Of a stretch of 64,000 nucleotides of DNA, positions 31,401 to 40,880 are shown piece after piece. The stretch covers positions 1 through 64,000 of the forward strand of contig VFIW01000163.1 of NCBI GenBank assembly GCA_006386115.1, given 5' to 3'. The translations under genes and the position numbers were made by a program. Below the pieces are notes generated by a model. That model worked only from the letters and a program-made list of their open reading frames with translations, made no database searches and had not been told where the DNA came from. Within the stretch, counting starts at the first letter, position 1; each line of letters begins with the position of its first letter. This DNA comes from Globisporangium splendens. Taxonomy: Eukaryota; Oomycota; Peronosporomycetes; Pythiales; Pythiaceae.

Positions 31401-31542
31401 TATATAAATACGAGACGATCACGTAGACACAGCCAACAAGCGATGCGACCGAGACCATGACTGGGAGCATCGAACTGGACGCAGGGCAGCTAGCAGCATT
31501 CAGTGCAGCGAGTTCCTGTACGCTTTCCTCTCCATCTGCCAT
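28429..31542 (-). CDS. GPCR-PIPK: seven-transmembrane receptor fused to phosphatidylinositol-phosphate kinase
   Basis: The start is taken at the ATG at 31542 (MADGEESVQ), giving 1037 residues; an upstream in-frame TTG is not a start. Seven hydrophobic segments occupy about residues 25-310. The PIPK domain (about 420-780) shows the nucleotide loop EGKSGAFFYFTEDRKYVVKT, then IHERFDLKGSWVGR, CIDYSLLVGIH, FMGLIDILQQWNF and VNPRQYADRFQQRV in the family order. The tail is Ser/Pro-rich and disordered. This fusion is known from oomycetes and a few amoebae, where it couples receptor signalling to phosphoinositide synthesis and affects spore behaviour. No intron is seen. It is convergent with the DHHC gene, about 200 bp away. 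Confidence 0.93.
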   Translation of the reverse strand: MADGEESVQELAALNAASCPASSSMLPVMVSVASLVGCVYVIVSYLYIRALCQHPAGIMFGMSIYGAIYQFLYLLNRSSESIQCSQMGVFVDFFLTGQETYMLIFAIDLLLALQNPFSASKGQMKKYHIGGGLWSLVCATISHFDTHYALFGFCWMNSSDDHLIWVRGFSDTNTGTVPPADEAASNGTITSGIFFALYIVVVYCTSLVAILCTWNRFSKGLPDTFKTRQRIHRHLKYYVGCYFGYWTLVLGCYALFSLMPHKNTDGKGGIRCRIWHLLKCLLLAKGMVNSLIWTRTSNILAIIEQLREFGYVDLPAHEDSINWALRLEILTKTTRGICESIDYAEHEARASGVLSSAPPTGDANHCISNLDSEFCERKESYAQIRTIILETRNDRRARGPISEGVVFYDFAPHVFRRLRGEARISSSSYRNSLQQTTKERVSEGKSGAFFYFTEDRKYVVKTLTKEELKFLLSILPTYYTFIKNNPNTFMTRFFGCHGLTMYGKTVFFMVMQSVFDSNLQIHERFDLKGSWVGRLEGRKPSGTIATCKFCSVEFVVSGSHDQLCGVRRGEGNLRHQYDQVGKDLNWNRHMALPFLTARAVAVQLTKDSNFLCKINCIDYSLLVGIHHRSFNVSHYSSADNFEHPPRGSSGSIGGISRDRAGSGGGFDPTMKPFHQAIQGGMSVDEVHGPGIYFMGLIDILQQWNFRKRVEHFVRVYIFMQDKNGISVVNPRQYADRFQQRVIRELIYDGNLEMDEVEMMQLQFQEPRNVQLMESGSTRSTVIESFDTRYDSTVMLERMSSFLTPPQMTAPIMPMRISARMTSSGASSTAAQSASQRQRAATVSTGLPEHYSLGPRLSDGLVMEPPRGFYSPQNNPSHNSFQQPPAYLPPPLSTASSYPLSSYVDMSSANVRQPLAPVTPSPRVPCVTFSRSDSEASLLRFDRGMSTVVPVNFSAGSDSATSSTTSSSGINMHSNNMPRTISSSSISSNNSSSSAPLLPPSMTIETHMTEPHHLSIFDSYRIARTPTLTPDKLPTLPA

Positions 31543-34030
31543 TGTCGCTATTTGTTTGTTCGCTTTTTCTGTTTTCAAGTTTCGTCAAGCTCTCTTTTGG
31601 TGTCGTCCTCAGTCTCAAAAAGCTTGGATGCTGGGTGAGCAGGACCACACGAGACACGATCACGGACACCTCGCTACTCTACCACACCAAACAACTATAT
31701 AAACACTCGCGCAGTGCCGCTAGAAGAAGAAAAGCAACTTGAGCAGAGGCTTGATGCGTCGGAATGAGAGAAATCGTTGAATCAATTGCGAGAAATTGAT
31801 AAGAATACCCTGCAACATAACGCCAGCAGACATTCGTTTTAGGTTTCACCATCAAGCGCGTTCATGTAAAGCATCGATCGTACCGAGCCTCGAGATGATC
31901 GTCAGGTGAGCTGCGCGCGATGGGCTTTGGCGAACAACGGAGCAAACTGGATTGCGTCCGACCTCTTGCACTGTCACCGCCTCCACTGAATGTCGAGTAC
32001 GTGAGTTTTGCTTTCTCTTCTTCTCGTTCTTCTCCCTTTCACTCGGTGCTGGGAATAAATAGCCCCGACGAAGCTCAGCGAAGAAGGTCCCCTAAACGAC
32101 GGCGGTTGACACCTCAGCGCTTGGACGTTGCTGCTTCCCGTCGAGTTCTTCTCTTGAGATAGAGCGCGGGGAGTTTTGCTTGCTGCTGTTTGTCCTTGAA
32201 TGCCGCTGCGGCGTTCCTTCTCCTCTCCTTTTTTCTTTCTTTCTTTGATTTCTTTCTATTTATTGGTACTTCTTGCTTCCATGGTCATTGTTTCTGCGGC
32301 AAAGCGCAGCGAAGCCGCCGCCGTGCTTCTGCAACTGTTCCTTCGTCGCGCGAGCAATGGCTATGGATTGACGCACCAGCCAAGGGCAACACATAAAGGG
32401 ACGTCGCTGATAGATGCATGCAGGAAGCGCTCGCCTTCTCATCGGGTCTCTCTTGTCACCATCGCAGTTCTACACATAGTAACAATAAACCACTGGTGCG
32501 CGGCATGATGTTCGCTCGTGCAGGTGCACATGTCGTTACCTTTGCGCTCCAGGGCGGAAATTCCTCGAACGCGATTAGCACGTTCCTCGTTCATGCGTTC
32601 GTTCGACTAACACCACCCACTCAGTCATTCGCGATTCCTTCTACATCACAAGTGCACGCACGCCATCACCACAGTATGCGCATATATCGAAAGAAAGCAT
32701 ACCGCACAGCACAGCACCACAGCACATGCAAACGATGACCTGCGTTTATGGAAAGAAATAAAAAGAACGGGCGTGAGTCACCACCAGCGCATGGACCCTC
32801 CTTCCTGTGTGAGGAGCGATTGTGGACTTGACACATCTTGGAAGAAAACGAGCGACCGCGTGCTGACCACATTTTGGGTCTCGTTGGCGCTGGAAAGAGA
32901 CAGAAACCCATCGTGCGCACGGCCGCATTTTCGCTTTTCCCGCCCCCCATTTGGCACGCTTACCGCGAATTGGAAAATGAGCGTGGGTTGACCAAAACGC
33001 GAGGCGGCCGAGTGTGGGTCAGCGGCTTTTCTTTTCTGCGAACCTGCATGCTGCACTTTGAATCCTCTTCTCTCACTCGCTGATCAGGTTCGCAATCGAG
33101 TTTGCTGTCGACAATTTGTACGATATTTTGCACGAGAAAAGCATGAAAGGTGGTAGAATGAAATCGCTGCCTCAAGTATCCCGTGAGGCGGCTTTTCGCT
33201 TCGAATATAAACTAGGCTTTGCATCTTCCACTGCAGACAGCGCAAGGCGCCTTTGTTGGCTGTGCTCACGCACCCACGACACGTGAGAGATTTGTGGCAA
33301 TTCACTTATGCGAGCCTAGTGCGTTAGCTGAGTGGGGACACAGAGCGCGCGAAGTTTGCCGAGCCGTCCACGCTGATGCGAAGGAAAGACCTAAGCGTCT
33401 GACACCTGAGCAAGACCCTCTGCTGGTGGTGTAGCAGTCGCAGTGCGTCAACCTCTGCTGTGCTGTTTGGAAGTCCCAATCGGCCACCAGGTGATCGAAA
33501 GAACGCATATGAGGAGGCATCCCCATTGCCATTGAGAAGTGCAGCACTTGGTTGGTGCTTTCTCACTCAAGTCCGAAAGCACCAGTCAGGCGGTAGGCGA
33601 CGACAGCATCATCAGGGACGCACTGAGCGTCCTCCATCTCGCAAGAGAATGACTTTGGGAATGGCTGAATCGTATTTTTGCGAATCAGAGCCCCTCAACT
33701 TGGATACATGTCCTTTTATCAGCCAACCACATAGCACTTTCGAGCACAGCGATGTGGCCAAGTGACATCTCTTTCACTTTTTCCAATAAGAAAGACGCAT
33801 CATATATTCTCGTATCGTATATTATACTCGGCCAGTTTCTCGTGGCTTACTTTCATCTTCTCATCACGTTGCATTTCTCCACACGCGACTCCGTCATCCA
33901 CAGACTATTTAGCGTATATCTTCTTGACCTTCATTTCCCCCCCTTGCGTTCAACAAAGTGTGTCCACATCAAGTGGACACCTCAACTTTTATTCTTCCTC
34001 TCACGACAAACAGACCCCACACTTGCTCGT
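31543..34030. other. Intergenic, no gene seen
   Basis: About 2.5 kb. The proximal part must hold the GPCR-PIPK promoter and 5' UTR. A pyrimidine-rich tract lies at about 32213-32270. Frames of 60-160 codons (for example 33752-34243) show no motif. Confidence 0.5.
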
Positions 34031-37000
34031 TTACAGGACAAACACGCCATCGTGTCGCGAACCGCGTGGCCGACTAAATACTGCGTTCGTAGCTGCTCGC
34101 GTTCGCCCAGCAGACGTCGTCGCACCTGCCCCTCGGTTGGCTCTTCCTGGTCCACTAGCGTTCGTAGCTGCTCGTGCTCGACTTGGAGCTCCAGTCTCTG
34201 GAGATCTATGTGTTTGATTTGGTGCTCCTACTGCGCCTGCTGAGGTACCACGCGCTCGACTTGGAGCTACTGGGGCTGGAGCTTCTCGCGTTCGGCTTGG
34301 AGCTGCTACTGGAGTACTAACTGGAACTGGAGCGTCGCGAATTCGACTTGGAGCACCTGCAGCACCGCCGGCGCTTGTACCCGGTCGTGTTCGACTTGGA
34401 GCCGCAATTGGACCTAGAGCTGGAGCATTCGCAGCACGTGTCTGACTTGGAGCTGCTGTGGCGCCACCACGCACTTGAGCGGAAGCACCTGGGGGCTGGT
34501 ACTGCTGTGAGTGCGTCGGGTTCAGCATGTTGTTGCTTTGCGCGTGATTGTTCTTGCCGTTCATCGCAGCGCGAGTCATGCGCACGCGCCACACGACGGC
34601 GGTCAAGAACAGCACGGAGAGCGTGCCCACGATCACGGTACCGATCGTCATCCACGGCTGCCAGAACGGGCTGTCCTCGTTGCTCATCGAGTTCGTCTCC
34701 ACGACCGAGGGCGATGATGACGCGACGAGCGCAAACGTCTGGCCCGTCTTGGATCCAGCCTTGACACTGTAACCGTGGACGACAGCCTCCACCGTCAGTC
34801 CTTTAGTGCTGTCGATGCTGACACCCTGGTCCTTGGCGGCTGCGACGATCTCCTCGTACGTGACTTCGACCATCTCGACGTTGTTCTTGCCGTCGCGCGT
34901 GCCGTTGCCCGAGAGCGGGTAGAACACGGTGTCGGTGTTCGGGATGCGCACACTCAGGTCGAGGTCGTTCTGGAGCGCGATCTTGCCACCCATCGAGCCT
35001 GCCGGGTCCGTCCACACGAGCGTCACGCGCAGGTTGGCGTGCTGCGTGAGCACGAACGAGAACCGCGCCTCACCGCCCTCGACCACGCTCGGCTCCGAGC
35101 CCGCAGTCGAGTTCGGGTAAAAGTACACGCCAGCAGCGCCGCCTGTACCGTTGACACCGTTGGAAAAGTTCGCGAGGTTCAGCATCGTCGGCTTGCCGTA
35201 GCCCTGGTTAAAGTCCGGGTACGACGTGAGCGGGATTGCCTGGGTTTCCATGGCCACGCACGACGTAATGCCGTTCTTCGGTGCGACGAGGCGGCGCACC
35301 AGTTTCTCGCCACTGTGGATCAGCAGCGCCTTGAGCAGCGACGCCGGGATGGTCGTCATCGCGTACGCGGGGTCCTTGACGCCATTCTTCCACCAGCCAT
35401 CACGCAGCCACTCGTAGAGCAGAACGGCCATACCCGCGACCACGGGTGTCGCCTGCGAAGTGCCCTGCAGTGAGCAGATCGACGCCGACTTGGTGGTCGA
35501 CCCGGGAGCCTCGGATTGCGCCGAGTCCACTGCCATGCCTGGAGCTACAAGGTCGGGCTTCTGGCGTCCATCCAAAGTCGGTCCGATCGACGAGAACGAA
35601 GCGACGGTCTGCTTGTTGAGCACCGCGGGACACGGCGTCGACGTAAACGAGAGCGCGTCGTTCAAAGACGCACCGATCGAGAGCACGTTCTTGGCGCCCG
35701 AGGGAGAGCTGATGGTGTGCGCACCTTTGTCGCCCGAGTTGCCCGCGGCCACGATGATCAGCGTCTCCGGGTTGTTGTAGATGTAGTTGTCCAGGTCGCG
35801 CGACTGCGTGTTGTAGTCGTTGCCGCCCGTTCCCCAGGAGAAACTGAAGATCTTGGCACCCGCGGCCACCTGCTGGTTCATCAGGTCTTCCACCTCGCCG
35901 GGCGTCTCGAGCGTCACCTCGCAGCCCTTCTGGCCGGCACACGTCGCCGCCTGCTTGCCGATGTCCATGAACGCGATCTGCGCGTCGTACGCGATGCCCA
36001 AGTTTGACGCCGACTTGCTGTACGAGTTGCCTGCTAAGATCCCCGAGACGTGCGTGCCGTGGCCGCACACGACGTTCTCGGACTCGTCCACCTTGTTAGC
36101 GAACGTGCGGTAGAGCACAACTTTGCGCGCCGACGCATCCACCTGGTTGTAGATCGCGCGCGAGGTCTGGTCGAACTGGTCGTGGTCCAGGTACAGCCCC
36201 GTGTCCGTGACACCCACGACGATGCCGGCGCCCGTGATGTTGTTGTTCTGCATGTCGTTCACTCCCACGAGGTCCTGGATGTAGTTGTCCAGGCGACGGT
36301 GATGGCCGTGGCCACGCAAATGGCTGCCCACCTCACTGTCTCTACTCATGGTCAGCAGCCGCTGCTCGAAGGACGCGTAGGGCTGGAGCGCGCCGGTCGT
36401 GATCGTCTGCTTGAGGTCGACCCACTCGACGGCGTCGTCGTCCAGGAGAATGGCCACGATGTGCGTCCACGTCTCGAACTCCTCGAGCGGCGCGAGCTTC
36501 AGGATCCGCGCGCTGTCGTCGTGCGCGCGCGTGAGCACGTTCGCGATGCCCGTGACGGCTCGGATCGCCGCCACGAGCCGCGTCAGCGTCGCGTTGTACG
36601 ATTCCTCCGTGTTGCCCTTGATGAGTCGGATCTCGAGCGCTGGACCAGCCGACGAGCCCGACGGGTTCTGTGCGAGCGAGTACGCGCTGCGCGCAAACGG
36701 CGTGAGCTTGAGGATCGCCGGCAGCGTTGTGACGCTGGCCACGCAGTCCAGGTCCAAAATGTCCTCGGCCACGTTTGTGCTCACGTGGACCAGCATGATG
36801 GTCGCGTTGGCGTCCATCTGGTCGCTGCGCGTGAGGAACGGCGTGAGCTGCTCGTCCTCGGCACTCCACACGGCGCGGATCGCGCGCACGCACTGGAGCT
36901 CTGTCATCTTGACATCCTTGTCGCTGTCCTCGGAAGACGACGACGCGCTGCGACTGCTGCTGGAACTGCTGGCGGCGCTCGTGACCGTGCTGTTGAGCTT

Positions 37001-37699
37001 GACGAGCATCGGCTTCAGCTTGTCCGGGTCCGCATCCTTGTCGCTCCGCGTGTAGTTCTGGAGAAACTCCTGCTGGAAGAACTGCAGCTGGCACGCATCG
37101 TACTTGGCGTCGGCGCTCGCGACCATCGCGTCGTACGCGCGGAAGAACGCCTCGTAGAAGCCCGCGAACGGCGACTGCCGCGCGTCCCCACTGACCGCGA
37201 GCGCGATCTTCGTGCTGCTGTCGCGCTCAACGCCCTGACACGACACAAAGTCCACGATCTCCACCTCCTTCTCTTCGACCTGCGACGCCGCGTGCGCCTC
37301 GGCGTTCCCAGCGTCGCCATCGTCTCCAGTGTACGTGGAGAAATCGAACGACGTCGGGCGTCCGGCACTGCTGCTTCCGCCACTGGAACTGAACCTGCTA
37401 CTGGCGCCTCCTTCTACCGCTTCTTGTGTCCTTCGTCCGCGTATCCGCTGCTCTCCGTTATCGCCAGCGGCGTCGCCACACTGCGCGCGCGTGCACTCGG
37501 ACGCGGCGCGCAGCTCGCGGTACGCGCGCCGAACGTGCGTGGGCTTGCAGTGGTACGCGCAGAACGCGTCGCGCGACACGAACGCCACGCCCTGCGCGTC
37601 CACGGTCCATTGCGGAGCGTCGGAGGCGGCGCTGATGGTGCTGGAGAAGAGTAAGAGCGCGCACGAGGCCGCGAGACGAAGCATGGAGCTCCTCGACAT
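34031..37699 (-). CDS. Membrane-anchored subtilisin-like serine protease (S8)
   Basis: The 1222-residue protein begins with a signal peptide (about 1-25, LAASCALLLFSSTISAA). The catalytic triad is readable: Asp in VGVTDTG (about 498), His in GHGTHVSG (about 548), Ser in GTSQATPVVAG (about 746). The region before about 450 is probably a long propeptide. After a beta-rich C-terminal region, a single membrane segment (about 1049-1072) anchors the enzyme with the catalytic part outside. The cytosolic tail of about 150 residues carries repeated APSRTR-like units, very Ala/Pro/Arg-rich. Family members cleave extracellular proteins; substrate unknown. No intron is seen. The large antisense frames here are GC-driven shadows. 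Confidence 0.92.
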   Translation of the reverse strand: MSRSSMLRLAASCALLLFSSTISAASDAPQWTVDAQGVAFVSRDAFCAYHCKPTHVRRAYRELRAASECTRAQCGDAAGDNGEQRIRGRRTQEAVEGGASSRFSSSGGSSSAGRPTSFDFSTYTGDDGDAGNAEAHAASQVEEKEVEIVDFVSCQGVERDSSTKIALAVSGDARQSPFAGFYEAFFRAYDAMVASADAKYDACQLQFFQQEFLQNYTRSDKDADPDKLKPMLVKLNSTVTSAASSSSSSRSASSSSEDSDKDVKMTELQCVRAIRAVWSAEDEQLTPFLTRSDQMDANATIMLVHVSTNVAEDILDLDCVASVTTLPAILKLTPFARSAYSLAQNPSGSSAGPALEIRLIKGNTEESYNATLTRLVAAIRAVTGIANVLTRAHDDSARILKLAPLEEFETWTHIVAILLDDDAVEWVDLKQTITTGALQPYASFEQRLLTMSRDSEVGSHLRGHGHHRRLDNYIQDLVGVNDMQNNNITGAGIVVGVTDTGLYLDHDQFDQTSRAIYNQVDASARKVVLYRTFANKVDESENVVCGHGTHVSGILAGNSYSKSASNLGIAYDAQIAFMDIGKQAATCAGQKGCEVTLETPGEVEDLMNQQVAAGAKIFSFSWGTGGNDYNTQSRDLDNYIYNNPETLIIVAAGNSGDKGAHTISSPSGAKNVLSIGASLNDALSFTSTPCPAVLNKQTVASFSSIGPTLDGRQKPDLVAPGMAVDSAQSEAPGSTTKSASICSLQGTSQATPVVAGMAVLLYEWLRDGWWKNGVKDPAYAMTTIPASLLKALLIHSGEKLVRRLVAPKNGITSCVAMETQAIPLTSYPDFNQGYGKPTMLNLANFSNGVNGTGGAAGVYFYPNSTAGSEPSVVEGGEARFSFVLTQHANLRVTLVWTDPAGSMGGKIALQNDLDLSVRIPNTDTVFYPLSGNGTRDGKNNVEMVEVTYEEIVAAAKDQGVSIDSTKGLTVEAVVHGYSVKAGSKTGQTFALVASSSPSVVETNSMSNEDSPFWQPWMTIGTVIVGTLSVLFLTAVVWRVRMTRAAMNGKNNHAQSNNMLNPTHSQQYQPPGASAQVRGGATAAPSQTRAANAPALGPIAAPSRTRPGTSAGGAAGAPSRIRDAPVPVSTPVAAPSRTREAPAPVAPSRARGTSAGAVGAPNQTHRSPETGAPSRARAATNASGPGRANRGAGATTSAGRTRAATNAVFSRPRGSRHDGVFVL

Positions 37700-39364
37700 G
37701 CGCGGATGCTGCTTTAGGTTAATTCAAAGTGTCGACAACAATGCAATACACTCACACAGACACACAGACACCGACGGCAACAATGCAATACACTGCGCAA
37801 GGCAACCAGCACGTGCGCGACTGCTTGCTCGTTGGTTTCTCTGTCGACAAGCAAAGCAACTGCGCCGTTATGATAATACGGAGCCAAGTACGTGTGTGAG
37901 TGTCTGAGCGTGCAAGCCTGCAACTGGCTGTAATAGGCTTTCGACTGTTTTTTGCTGAAATTGCACACTCCGCCTTCCTCTCCATCTGGCCCGTCTGTGA
38001 CACTTGCGATGCTGTTTGGCTCAGACGTTAATACAGGGGAATCTCGTCACATCCCTTTTAGTGCTCCTCCTCGACTTTACTCGCAACATGCATTCATTTA
38101 TACAGGCATTATGAAACACAAATCGTAATTATTGGAAACGGTGGTGGAAGGGAATCGGGTTTAGAAGGGAGCATATCGTCGTTCCATTGCAATTTTCGAA
38201 CAGACGCGACTAGGGCTCAATTGCGTGAAGCGCTGGCAGCTTTGCACTGCTTCTTCGATAGAACGCCTATCGAGTGGGATGTCTGCGAAAGCAGCTGGGT
38301 CTGCGGCACCAGGTATTCGGCACGAAAGCGAGTTGTGCGAATCATTCGTTCTTGCCGATCGAGTTTCGTCTGGCCATGTTGCTGGCGTTGGCACGTTTTC
38401 GTATTGCGAGGTCCGAGTGTGCATGCAGCTTATGAAAAGCTCTGTTGAGGGCGTGACGAGATGATGTAACGTGGCTTGTCCCCACCCCCCACTTGCAAGC
38501 CTTTCTCGGTTGAGTGTTCCCGATCGAGGCGCTAAAAATGATCCAGCATCTTGCCATCGAAATGCCATCCCTTTACGACAGAAAAGAAAGAGCTAAGTAC
38601 GGGTTGGCTGTACCACTGCGAGCACGAACTTCTCAGAGTGTCTTGAAACACATCAAATCGGAACTTGACATACAGTCGATGTCGCATATGACAAAAAGGA
38701 TCCGAGTATCACGATCATTTTGTTATATGCGAGTTTCACACATCCATGATGTCATCATTTGCGAGGTTGCTCGCTGATGAAGCGTGCACGCGGTGGAATG
38801 AACCAAGGTCACCACGACCACGAGTGTATGTTTGAGCTGCTCTGGTTGATGAGATCAAGCACAGCAGCACCAAGACGCAAAACGGCGGATTTCGTACGAA
38901 ACTTGTGTGTTCCAACTGTGCATGCACCATCGTGTATGATCACGAATGGCCAGACTATTATACACGCTGAGCCACGTGTCCAGCTGTCGTTTGCGAGCTT
39001 CAGCTGAATCAAGCGCAACATGTGCGAAGGCTCATGAGCTGCGATTGCAATCCCAGCAGCACAGGCATTCCCACAATCTTCGGCAAGTTGAAGTAGCATC
39101 AGGGCTTTCAAGACCAACACTCTGTCCTGAAAAAGATCGTTCAGCATGCCCTCTCCATTTCTATCTCACCCCATTGATGCCTCCACAACAACCAACACAA
39201 CTCATCTTCAGTCGACCTTTATAAATCGATCATTCGTATCATTCGATCAGTAAAGCAATGCGGAATCAAGTCTGTCAGGTGCAGAAGCGAGGGGGTGGGG
39301 AGAGCGGATACACGACGCCATTCCACATTTTGACGGCTCGAGCGCAAGTCGAAGGATCGTGAAG
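37700..39364. other. Intergenic, no gene seen
   Basis: About 1.7 kb between the divergent protease and prolyl 4-hydroxylase 1 genes. Minus-strand frames at 38161-38568 and 38809-39147 are of ordinary chance length and show no motif. A 17-bp direct repeat sits near the protease start (separate entry). Confidence 0.5.
37736..37794. repeat. 17-bp direct repeat upstream of the protease gene
   Basis: CAACAATGCAATACACT occurs at 37736-37752 and 37778-37794, separated by a CA/GA-rich stretch. It lies 37-95 bp upstream of the protease ATG, in the likely 5' UTR or promoter. Confidence 0.7.
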
Positions 39365-40786
39365 ATGGCGGCGAAGAATGCGACGAAAGCGAGCGCGGCG
39401 CCCGCCCCGAAGCAGAAGGCGCCGACGTCCTCTTTCCCATTCAGCTCCGTTCTGACCGCGCTCGTGGCCGTGACGGTCGCAGCGTTCGCTGTGCTCAAGC
39501 CGGCGGAGTTTCAGACTGCAGTCGAGTCTGCCAAGGCGCGCGTGCTGCTCGCACTGGATCAGTACAAGGACATCAGCAACGCACCACAGGGCTTCGATTG
39601 CACTGGAGCTCGTCAGTATCTGACCGATGTGACCCCTGTCAAGGGATTCCACGTGCTCTGTGTCGCGAAAACGGCCGAAGACAAGTACGTACTGTGTGGT
39701 TTTTGTGTCGTATCTTGCGTGAGCAGAAGTCTAAGCGGTCTTTGTATTATATTCTAGGTTGTACGTGACGGTCTTCAAAGATGGAAACTTTGCGAACATG
39801 ACGGTGGAAACCCCGGTCGACTTCGCTGCGTTCAAGACGAGTCTTGAACAGGTGCTGGAGATTCCTCCTCCAAAGGATGAAATTGCCAAGAAGTACAAGC
39901 AACCGTACGCGTTCTTTACCCCGGATGGAAAGCGACTGGAGGTGCTGAGCGATATGGTGAACAACATCGTGTACCTTTTCGAAGGAGGGCAGTTTATCTG
40001 GCCAGGTGTCAAGATCGGACACAAAAGTGAGTGCTGTGCATCACTATTCATTGCATCACGTTTGCGAATTGTCACTGACCCTGTGTGTGCTGTGCAGCTG
40101 TTGTAAAGGATGTGTACGGAAAAGGTGACATGGTCATGGAAACGTTGAGCATGATTCCGTTGGTGTTTGGAGTCGACGAGTTTCTGAAGGATGAAGAAAT
40201 TGACGTGATTTTGGATCTGTCGATGGAACATCTGGCTCCTTCTGGAGTGTCGCTCATTGATGGTCATGAGAACCGGCCTGCGACTGATTGGAGAACGAGT
40301 ACGACATACTTCCTTTCGTCGTCCAAGCATCAGTTGGTGCGAGACATTGATCGCCGTACCGCTGACATCACCAAGGTTCCGATCTCCCACCAAGAAGATG
40401 TGCAAGTTCTGCGTTACGAAAAGACACAAAAGTACGACCATCACACGGATTATTTTGGCGTCGACCAATACCAGAACTCTCCGGACATTTTGAGCATGAT
40501 TGACCACGGGTACAAGAACCGGATGATCACGGTGTTCTGGTACATGTCCGATGTCCCGAAGGGTGGCCACACCATCTTCCCACGAGCTGGTGGTGCGCCT
40601 CAGCCTAACGTGATGAATGATTGCACGAAGGGTCTCAAGGTTCCCCCACGCAAGCGCAAGGTGATCGTCTTCTACAGCATGCTCCCAACAGGCGAAGGCG
40701 ATCCAATGAGCTTGCACGGTGGATGCCCAGTTGAAGAGGGCACCAAGTACTCTGGAAACAAGTGGGTCTGGAACAAGCCAAACTGA
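39365..40786 (+). CDS. Prolyl 4-hydroxylase-like 2OG-Fe(II) oxygenase, copy 1 (3 exons)
   Basis: Exons 39365-39684, 39758-40026 and 40098-40786 (introns 73 and 71 nt) give 425 residues. A short cytosolic N-terminus and one membrane segment (about 24-45, VLTALVAVTVAAFAVL) suggest a type II ER/Golgi anchor. The catalytic C-terminal domain has the iron-binding HxD (YDHHTDYF), the distal His in SLHGGCPV and the 2-oxoglutarate Lys in GTKYSGNKWVW. The family hydroxylates proline in secreted or cell-wall proteins. A paralogue with the same exon phases lies at 55981. An upstream in-frame GTG is not used. It is convergent with the ATAD3-like gene, about 95 bp between stops. Confidence 0.9.
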
Positions 40787-40880
40787 TTTGAGTCGGATAG
40801 TTTGTCCTTGTGTTGCACATCAAGCAAAGAAACCCAACCAAGCAGATCGGTATGAATATATTGTGTGCATTTGTGGCTAA

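Noticed and set aside
36050..37654. Plus-strand frame of 534 codons opposite the subtilisin
   Set aside because: Arg/Val-rich shadow of GC-biased third positions; the minus strand has the catalytic triad and signal peptide.
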